Shown: positions 15,389-20,673 of the stretch, in pieces
How positions within the stretch are numbered: the stretch's first letter is position 1
How the letters are laid out: each line of letters starts with the position of its first letter
IMG/VR virus record: IMGVR_UViG_3300030103_001449
Location: 1-20,673 of that record
Reading direction: 5' to 3' (one strand)
DNA: 20,673 bases
Origin: a virus
Program-made: the position numbers and the translations under genes
The notes under the pieces: generated by a model
The model's database searches: none
What the model saw: only the letters and a program-made list of their open reading frames with translations
Told to the model about the DNA's origin: nothing

Positions 15389-17787
15389 TAGTATAGGAAA
15401 CTTTGTTGTTCAAATTTAGACATAAGTGTTCTAGGATCTGTACCAGGGGCCACTCCTGCTTCTTTTAACTCGCGTAAAGCTTGTTCAAGATCTTGTCGAG
15501 TTATAGTTCCCCCAACAGGCTCACCGCTAAGTGTTTCTAATTGAAATGATTCTACAGGGGGTTGACCTAGTTTACGCACACCTCTTCTGTCAAACAAATC
15601 TTTGTACTTAGGAGTCTGACCACGTGCATAATTAGCTTTTATTCTTATTTGAGTAGGATTAAGAGGGTCAAAAGCTGAATCTTCGCCTGGTTGCCCCCCA
15701 CTTCCAAACCACTCTGCCCATGTTGGACTATTAGCTAGTTTTGAGATAAGGCCCAGAAATTTTACGTTTAGTTGGTGTAAAATATGTCCAAGAGGTTTAA
15801 ACCTAGGATTTAGTTCACCAGTGGCAGGGTCAGCAGAACTTAGAATATCATATACTACAGGGTTGGAATAAATTTCATTGTAATCGGTAAATAATAAGCC
15901 TAGCCCTTCCTCCTCTCGGTCAATGGAATACTGATCCATTTTTCTTATTAAGGCAAATGCTCCTTTTTCTTCTTTTTTAGCTAAGTCCATAAAATCAGTC
16001 TGAATGTTATTAAGTCTATCAATTTCTGCTCTTGATAAAGTAGCCTTTTCGTTAAGCATAGCTTGGTACATGCCAGTGTCTAAAGTGCCTGTGTATCTCG
16101 CAACTTCCATAAGATCAAGAATTTGTTTGCCATCAAGTTTTTTCTGAGCTTCTAAAGCAGTTAAAATGGTAAAAACTCTATTATCAATTTCAGTTCTAGC
16201 CTTAGCTGCATTTTTTCCTAATCCTGGAGAACTCGCAAAGTTACCATTTTCGTCTAACTCAGTCTCTGGGTGTAATTTTAAAGACCCGCCTCCGGTTTTT
16301 GTGTTTGTAACTAAATTAGCATTAATGTATTCATCTAATCTTGATTTGGTATATTCACTAAGCTCATAGTCTGAGTCTTCTAACAATTTAGCTATTTTTT
16401 TTACAGGTGCATAAAACTTAGTCGGGTTTTCTATAATACTAGCAATCTCTTGATTTACTTTGTCTTTACTAGCAGCAGCTACTAATCTAGGATCAATCTC
16501 ATTTTCTCTTTCTTCAATCTTCTTAGTTAACTTATCTATTTGGCGAAGCTGAGCTTCCTTTAAAGGTCCTTCTCTTTCAATATTTTCATAACGTCCTTGT
16601 ACTTTTTCTAACTCCCTTCTTAACCTTAGCAATTGGTTGTCACTTTTTAATTTATTTTCAATTCTTAATATTTCTTTTTCATCATCACTGACTGCTCGAC
16701 TTATTGCTGGATTAACTCCTCCGCGAGCGAATCTGTCCGCATCCCCCATAATCCTCTCTTCTATTCTGTCAGAATTTTTTACAGTTTGTTCCAACTCTTG
16801 TCGTTCTTTATCAGAAAGATTTAAATCAGGGTCGTTTAACTTATTAATAGCTGCCCTTTTGTCCGCCCTTACTTCTAGTAGTTTATCTCTACGGTTCGTA
16901 AGATCAGCGTTCTGCATAGGAATGCCGTATTCATTTTCTAAGGCTGTAATCTCGCTATCGGTTAGTTTAATTAATTCATCTGCTCCGCCCTCAAGTATTT
17001 GTTTTGCTCTTGCTTGAGGATTTAAACCAATTTCTTCTAAATATTGAAAAACATCTCCTGTAAATTTACTTGACCCAGTGTACGCTTGGTTATCTAGATC
17101 AGGATCGCCAGATTCACCACCATAATTAGTGCCGTTAGGGTCAGTCTGATCCGGTGGTATTTCCCTAGTAGTTACAGCGGGGTTAAGACCTGCAGGATCA
17201 GATATATAGCTGTAAGTTGTAGAAAGTCCAAAAGTTGGAGATACTTTTTGCCTAACATTATATTGATAATCTTCAAATATTTTGCCTAATTGGTCTGCGG
17301 AAAGCACTAAGTCCCCTTTCTCATCTAAGTCTTCTGGAGATAGTGTTCTAAAACGTACATTAGGCCCAGAGTCAGTGCTTTCTAGCTCCCCCAAATCAAA
17401 CCTATACACAGTGTCACCTTGTGGATTAACCTCTTCTTCAATGCCAGTTACAAAAGTTGAATTACCAGTTGCATACTGCACAAGTCCCATGCCGTTTACT
17501 ATGTCTATCATAGACTCTAAGCCAGCTTTATTAACTTTATTGCCAGCCGCTTTCCATATTTCTGGAGAAAAAGCCTGTATTGCAGAGTCCAAACTAATTA
17601 CGTTAGGTTCAGGTCCAAGGTCTGCAGTTTTTAGATTTCTAAATGCCGCTTGTTGCATATTAGTTAAGTTATCATAGGCACTTTGATAACTTCTCTCAGT
17701 AAGTTTTGTAGCAAGGTCAGAAGACCTCTCTACATTACTTAAAGTATTAGCATAGGTTCTTTGGTAAGTGTCAAGTAAAGTAGCCAT
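15388..17787 (-). CDS. Large internal virion / ejection-type protein (799 aa)
   Basis: Acidic, mostly helical protein with no recognised enzymatic motif. The N-terminus (about residues 1-60) is a Ser/Thr/Gln/Tyr-rich helix. A more globular beta/alpha part spans about 60-190. A Pro/Asp/Gly-rich low-complexity linker follows at about 200-240. Residues about 320-430 are strongly coiled-coil-like, with dense Glu/Lys/Arg/Leu heptads such as RLRRELEKVQGRYENIE. The C-terminus carries TITRQDLEQALRELKEAG before a final MSKFEQQSFLY. It sits between small helical proteins and the giant protein, the position internal core or ejection proteins occupy in podoviruses. The ATG at 17787 is five bases after the preceding stop and has only a weak ribosome-binding site. 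Exact family not recognised. Confidence 0.83.
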   Translation of the reverse strand: MATLLDTYQRTYANTLSNVERSSDLATKLTERSYQSAYDNLTNMQQAAFRNLKTADLGPEPNVISLDSAIQAFSPEIWKAAGNKVNKAGLESMIDIVNGMGLVQYATGNSTFVTGIEEEVNPQGDTVYRFDLGELESTDSGPNVRFRTLSPEDLDEKGDLVLSADQLGKIFEDYQYNVRQKVSPTFGLSTTYSYISDPAGLNPAVTTREIPPDQTDPNGTNYGGESGDPDLDNQAYTGSSKFTGDVFQYLEEIGLNPQARAKQILEGGADELIKLTDSEITALENEYGIPMQNADLTNRRDKLLEVRADKRAAINKLNDPDLNLSDKERQELEQTVKNSDRIEERIMGDADRFARGGVNPAISRAVSDDEKEILRIENKLKSDNQLLRLRRELEKVQGRYENIEREGPLKEAQLRQIDKLTKKIEERENEIDPRLVAAASKDKVNQEIASIIENPTKFYAPVKKIAKLLEDSDYELSEYTKSRLDEYINANLVTNTKTGGGSLKLHPETELDENGNFASSPGLGKNAAKARTEIDNRVFTILTALEAQKKLDGKQILDLMEVARYTGTLDTGMYQAMLNEKATLSRAEIDRLNNIQTDFMDLAKKEEKGAFALIRKMDQYSIDREEEGLGLLFTDYNEIYSNPVVYDILSSADPATGELNPRFKPLGHILHQLNVKFLGLISKLANSPTWAEWFGSGGQPGEDSAFDPLNPTQIRIKANYARGQTPKYKDLFDRRGVRKLGQPPVESFQLETLSGEPVGGTITRQDLEQALRELKEAGVAPGTDPRTLMSKFEQQSFLY

Positions 17788-17791
17788 AACT

Positions 17792-18388
17792 CTATATCAT
17801 ACTAAATAATTGACTTATAAAACTATACCTTTGAGCTGTTTGTTGTGCTTTTGCTCTGGTATAAGCAGATTCTCTTGCTCCTTGTAAACTAGCAGCTTGT
17901 CCTAATTGAGATAAAGTAGATTGGTCTACACCTAACGACAAGCCCACCAACTGTCCCAATAAATTTTGATTAGCGGTACGTTGTTGTAAACGGGCATTAT
18001 TTAAAGCGTCTGTCTGAGCTAAACTGCCTGTTAATTGGGCACTAGTTCTTCTTGCTCTTCTGGCAGCTCCCGCTTCTCTAATCCCATACCTACTTAAATT
18101 CCTTTGATCTATCTCTTGCTGCAGTCTAGAACGTGAGGTTGCATCCTCCGCGGCTTGATCTATTAAATCAGTGCTACCTAATTGTTCTATTAACTGATCT
18201 TGGTAGGGTCTAACTACGTCCTCAACAAAACTAGCTCTGTCTTCTGCAATGTCAGCAAATAGTTGTTCAGGATCATTTACTTCCCCTAAAGGTCTATCAG
18301 AATTAGGAGTTATACGTCCCCCTTCGGCAAAAGAATCAGCAATGCCGGACATTGTATCTAAATAAGGATTGTTGTAATGGCTAGGCAT
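17792..18388 (-). CDS. Probable internal virion protein, helical (198 aa)
   Basis: Ala/Gln/Arg-rich protein. Residues about 1-50 are Pro/Asp/Gly-rich and probably disordered. Residues about 50-105 contain DIAEDRASFVEDVVRPYQDQ and a Gln/Asp/Arg-rich helix. Residues about 105-198 form a long amphipathic helical region with RYGIREAGAARRARRT, many LxQxxxLNNARLQQR-type repeats and a final SFISQLFSMI. This composition and the 'NLSRYGI...AARxxR...ALNNAR' pattern are typical of small phage ejection or internal virion proteins. It starts two bases after the preceding stop (TAATTATG context) with a weak ribosome-binding site, suggesting reinitiation. Function is inferred from composition and neighbours. 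Confidence 0.78.
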   Translation of the reverse strand: MPSHYNNPYLDTMSGIADSFAEGGRITPNSDRPLGEVNDPEQLFADIAEDRASFVEDVVRPYQDQLIEQLGSTDLIDQAAEDATSRSRLQQEIDQRNLSRYGIREAGAARRARRTSAQLTGSLAQTDALNNARLQQRTANQNLLGQLVGLSLGVDQSTLSQLGQAASLQGARESAYTRAKAQQTAQRYSFISQLFSMI

Positions 18389-18390
18389 AA

Positions 18391-19071
18391 TTATCCAAGT
18401 TTAGGAGGCGTAGAAATATTCGTTGGGCCAAACCCAAGAAACCTTGTTATTAATTTTCCTTCATTACCTGAGTCTTTTGGACCAGTGTCATATCGCATAA
18501 AAGGATTGAAGTTACCAGGATCCATACCCGCATCTTTAACAGCATTAAAACTAGCAAGATTACCAGTAGCTGCTTTTACACCCGCTAAAAGGACTTTAGA
18601 CTTTGCGTCAAACCTAGCCTTTCTAACTAGTAAATCAGACTGTGCATCCTGCAACCCAGTTGAAGTTTCGCCTTTTGCTGCTGCAGATAAAGCACCTGCA
18701 GCTAGTCTTTGGTTGCCAGCACCAGTGTTTAAAGCAGCAAACTCTTCTTTTCTTTTTGCGTCTAAAGCGGCAGTATTTGCGTCCACTAAAGCACTAACGG
18801 AACCTAAAGTTTTGTTAGCAGAGGCTTGAAAATCTTGACTTATATTATAATCTAATTGATTGTTAAGGGCTTGTTGTGTATTTGCATTTGCAAATCCTCT
18901 AACTGTTTCTTCCATTTGAAATTCAGAAGCGTCCTCTATTTGTTGTTTTATCAACGGTTGTAACTTGGTAGTAAAATACTCATTACTACGCTTAGCTATA
19001 GCTGCATTCATTTTTTCTACGGGTCCTGCTTCGTAATCTGCAGGATTCGGTCTTTGACTTCTTCCACCCAT
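18391..19071 (-). CDS. Probable internal virion protein, helical (226 aa)
   Basis: Begins MGGRSQRPNPADYE, then a long helical region rich in Ala, Asn, Gln and Lys from about residue 20 to 190, including MNAAIAKRSNEYF, NTQQALNNQLDYNISQDFQA and LVDANTAALDAKRKEEF. The C-terminus is Pro/Gly-rich and probably disordered. There are no membrane spans and no enzymatic motif. The overall look matches internal (ejection) proteins that sit just downstream of connector genes in podoviruses. The ATG at 19071 has GAGAGGT a few bases upstream and follows the preceding stop by one base. Family not recognised with certainty. Confidence 0.78.
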   Translation of the reverse strand: MGGRSQRPNPADYEAGPVEKMNAAIAKRSNEYFTTKLQPLIKQQIEDASEFQMEETVRGFANANTQQALNNQLDYNISQDFQASANKTLGSVSALVDANTAALDAKRKEEFAALNTGAGNQRLAAGALSAAAKGETSTGLQDAQSDLLVRKARFDAKSKVLLAGVKAATGNLASFNAVKDAGMDPGNFNPFMRYDTGPKDSGNEGKLITRFLGFGPTNISTPPKLG

Positions 19072-19072
19072 A

Positions 19073-19483
19073 CTACACCTCTCTCATATATACTCGTTCA
19101 GTTAAACTCCAACCATTTGCTAAAGCATATGGTTCCATTTCTGGCACTACTGATTGAGCTTTTATATATTCACAACCAGCCGCCTTTGCAATTTGATTAA
19201 GCCATTCTACATGCTTCTTCCAGTTATGTTTACCCGTTTCATGCACGTGCGCTATCCAAATTAACAAACTTCGTGTTTTTGAAAAAGGTTCAACATCAAT
19301 AGATAACACCATAAACCCCCTTGAAGAAACATAAAGTTGGGCTCTATCATTTACACATTCGCTATAGATATCTTCTGGTACTACTTTACAAAAAGGTATC
19401 TCACGGAGTATAAAACTTATAGGCCCTCTAATGTCCTCCCAAACTGTTCTAATATCAGTCAATTGGGGTTCTTTAAAGTACAT
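19073..19483 (-). CDS. GNAT-fold-like phage protein (136 aa)
   Basis: Compact protein with alternating strands and helices. It opens with MYFKEPQLTDIRTVWEDIRG. The second half reads like the C-terminal half of a GNAT fold: a strand LLIWIAHV (about residues 73-80), a helix HVEWLNQIAKAAGCEYI (about 91-107), then EPYALANGWSLTERVYMRE at the end, like 'xxxxLxxxGFxxxxxxYxKxL'. The canonical acetyl-CoA-binding R/Q-x-x-G-x-G/A loop is not visible, because the place where it should lie reads HVHETGKHNW. Catalytic activity is therefore doubtful. Small GNAT-like proteins next to adaptor genes recur in podovirus structural regions in my recollection. The ATG at 19483 directly follows the previous stop with AGAGGT about ten bases upstream. 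It may act in assembly or virion modification. Confidence 0.72.
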   Translation of the reverse strand: MYFKEPQLTDIRTVWEDIRGPISFILREIPFCKVVPEDIYSECVNDRAQLYVSSRGFMVLSIDVEPFSKTRSLLIWIAHVHETGKHNWKKHVEWLNQIAKAAGCEYIKAQSVVPEMEPYALANGWSLTERVYMREV

Positions 19484-20161
19484 CTAGTAGTCTACCTCTC
19501 TTCCATATCTGCCATATCTTTTCCTTGGCGATAGTCCTGCGCTTTTGTATTTTACTGTTCTTTTAACACCAATATTTCCTCCTCTGCCTCTTAACTCAGC
19601 ATCAGATACCTCAGCTTGGAACAAATTAAAATAATCAGCAGCAGCTATTGGATCAGTCCACTGCTTTGCAGGAATTCTTAATAATCTATAAATGGTACCG
19701 TAAATAATACCGTCTCTATAAGTATTACTAAACTCAGTGTCAATGTTGTTAGTAGTCCTAGTAGGTTTTAAAGCAACATTTAATAACAATTCTTTATTTG
19801 TATTAGGCACAGGAACTAACCAAAAACTACTTGCAGTTTTTTGCAGGTATACAGTAGGAGTGCCTGTCTTATCCCTCCAGTCAGGATAATTCAGTTCTAA
19901 ACTTCTTGGACTGATTGGATCTAAATCATTACCATCATAAGTCGCCCATAAAATTTGATGTACTTCTGTGCCACTAGGCTGATCAAATTCATACTCATAC
20001 TCTCCTGATATAGTTGTAATAGGGTCTAGGTCAAATGTAAACGCCTTACTTTTTTCACACAGTTCGATAGCTGCCGAACGTATATTAGTTTGAATTAAAC
20101 TATCAGGACACCCCGGTGCATACGGTAATACTTCTTTTACTAACGATTCAAAACTAGCCAC
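19484..20161 (-). CDS. Head-to-tail adaptor protein, SU10-adaptor-like (225 aa)
   Basis: The N-terminus reads ASFESLVKEVLPYAPGCPDS, then a helix IRSAAIELCEKSKAF and a strand pair leading to SGEYEYEFDQPSGTEVHQI. This is the pattern of the phage SU10-type adaptor family ('LVxEVLPYxPGCPxxLIxxAIRxAAIEFCExSxxW'). The C-terminal half has FWLVPVPN, ALKPTRTTNNID and a helix YRDGIIYGTIYRLLRIP. The extreme C-terminus is strongly basic (KRTVKYKSAGLSPRKRYGRYGRE). Adaptors form a ring below the portal and connect it to the tail. The start codon is GTG at 20161, preceded by GCGGGGGT; it overlaps the upstream stop by eight bases. Length is close to other adaptors of this family as I recall them. Confidence 0.85.
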   Translation of the reverse strand: MASFESLVKEVLPYAPGCPDSLIQTNIRSAAIELCEKSKAFTFDLDPITTISGEYEYEFDQPSGTEVHQILWATYDGNDLDPISPRSLELNYPDWRDKTGTPTVYLQKTASSFWLVPVPNTNKELLLNVALKPTRTTNNIDTEFSNTYRDGIIYGTIYRLLRIPAKQWTDPIAAADYFNLFQAEVSDAELRGRGGNIGVKRTVKYKSAGLSPRKRYGRYGREVDY

Positions 20162-20673
20162 TAGCTACCCCCGCTTTAGGTTCATTAATATCTCCAGCTT
20201 GTTGTCCTACTCCTAAACTCTGTGCAAACAACTGATAATACGATCCTGCTGTTGCTAAATTAGAAGCATATTCTGATTCTTTTAAAAAGGCTCTGTATAA
20301 AACAAAGTTAATTAATGCGTTTGCAAAAATATCGTCTACTTGAATTACATCTGTACCCGCACTTAAATTAGTTGGATTCTTAGAGTACACGACTTCTACA
20401 TATGCACTGCCAGAAACTCCAGGGTAAACATAAAATTTACGTGGATCTCTCACGTCAAACATATAGTGTTTTACTTGTGTACCATGAGCCGCATCTCCTG
20501 TTACTGTAGGATCATGCCAACTAGGCTCGAAAGTATTTATAGCATCAAAATCAACAAGCCTTATAGTTCTAGCACCAGTTGCATCAGTGCCTGTTCCAGA
20601 CATGTTTCTTACAACTTTAATTAAACGTAACCCGTCAGTTGGGATAGATTGTTCAGTTCCCGCGGATAAAGAT
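20154..20673 (-). CDS. DUF6682-like phage structural protein, 5' end outside window (at least 172 aa)
   Basis: The frame is open from the right edge of the window down to the TAG at 20154. The internal ATG at 20603 is unlikely to be the true start, because the upstream codons read LSAGTEQSIPTDGLRLIKVV followed by RNMSGTGT. That continuous segment matches the family pattern 'LSAGTxQxLPxDGxRLLxVxRN', so the gene must start beyond base 20673. Downstream hallmarks are FDAINTFEPSWH, HYMFDVRDPRKFYVYPG and a helical C-terminus with NALINFVLYRAFLKESEYA and a Leu/Gln-rich end. Proteins of this type sit directly upstream of SU10-like adaptor genes in tailed phages and are probably structural (connector or head completion). 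The stop overlaps the adaptor's GTG start. Confidence 0.85.
   Translation of the reverse strand, partial: SLSAGTEQSIPTDGLRLIKVVRNMSGTGTDATGARTIRLVDFDAINTFEPSWHDPTVTGDAAHGTQVKHYMFDVRDPRKFYVYPGVSGSAYVEVVYSKNPTNLSAGTDVIQVDDIFANALINFVLYRAFLKESEYASNLATAGSYYQLFAQSLGVGQQAGDINEPKAGVASG

Noticed and set aside
1-20673. Rho-independent terminators, tRNA genes, CRISPR repeats, IS elements or attachment sites
   Set aside because: Genes are packed with almost no intergenic space, and I saw no hairpin followed by a T-run, no cloverleaf, no direct-repeat array with spacers and no transposase or integrase coding sequence. Inspection was by eye only.

Overview
This window looks like the virion-structure (late) region of a double-stranded DNA tailed phage, most likely a marine podovirus with a short tail. 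The evidence is a head-to-tail adaptor-type protein, a run of large helical internal/ejection-type proteins ending in one 3111-residue giant, and then a block of tail-fibre/appendage proteins. The DNA is visibly AT-rich, and several fibre domains are of kinds I associate with marine phage genomes; the marine and podovirus assignments are inference. No host gene, tRNA, integrase, transposase, CRISPR array or replication gene is visible.

Every supported gene lies on the minus strand, so transcription runs from right to left through what appears to be one uninterrupted operon. Intergenic gaps are at most about two dozen bases and many junctions overlap. Four junctions use the overlapping stop-start TAATG, which suggests translational coupling. 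There is no non-coding stretch of 300 bases or more and no convincing internal promoter or terminator.

Layout in order of transcription. (1) 20673-19073: a DUF6682-like protein cut by the window edge, an SU10-type adaptor with a GTG start, and a small GNAT-fold-like protein; these are probably head-tail connector or assembly genes. (2) 19071-15388: three helical, Ala/Gln/charge-rich proteins (226, 198 and 799 residues) that resemble internal virion/ejection proteins by composition and position. (3) 15388-6053: a single 3111-residue gene that takes up about 45% of the window and reads as a phage 'polyvalent protein'. It contains a SLOG/cpYpsA (putative molybdenum-cofactor-carrier type) domain, a zincin-like segment whose HExxH glutamate is replaced by serine, and a C-terminal region with a hydrophobic segment resembling large-polyvalent-protein-associated domains. 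(4) 6028-1: an appendage block with a small Ig-like baseplate/fibre protein, a repeat protein interrupted by a cupredoxin-like domain with a full set of type-1 copper ligands, a small structural protein, a 667-residue fibre with three tandem beta repeats and a C1q-like tip, a small conserved protein, and two related receptor-binding-type fibre genes separated by a 66-codon gene. The last fibre gene runs off the left edge.

The genes plausibly cooperate as follows: the adaptor attaches the tail to the capsid, the internal proteins and the giant protein are packaged and delivered with the DNA, and the fibre block recognises the cell surface. The points most worth follow-up are the nucleotide-binding-type SLOG domain and the degenerate zincin inside the giant protein, and the cupredoxin insertion in the repeat protein.
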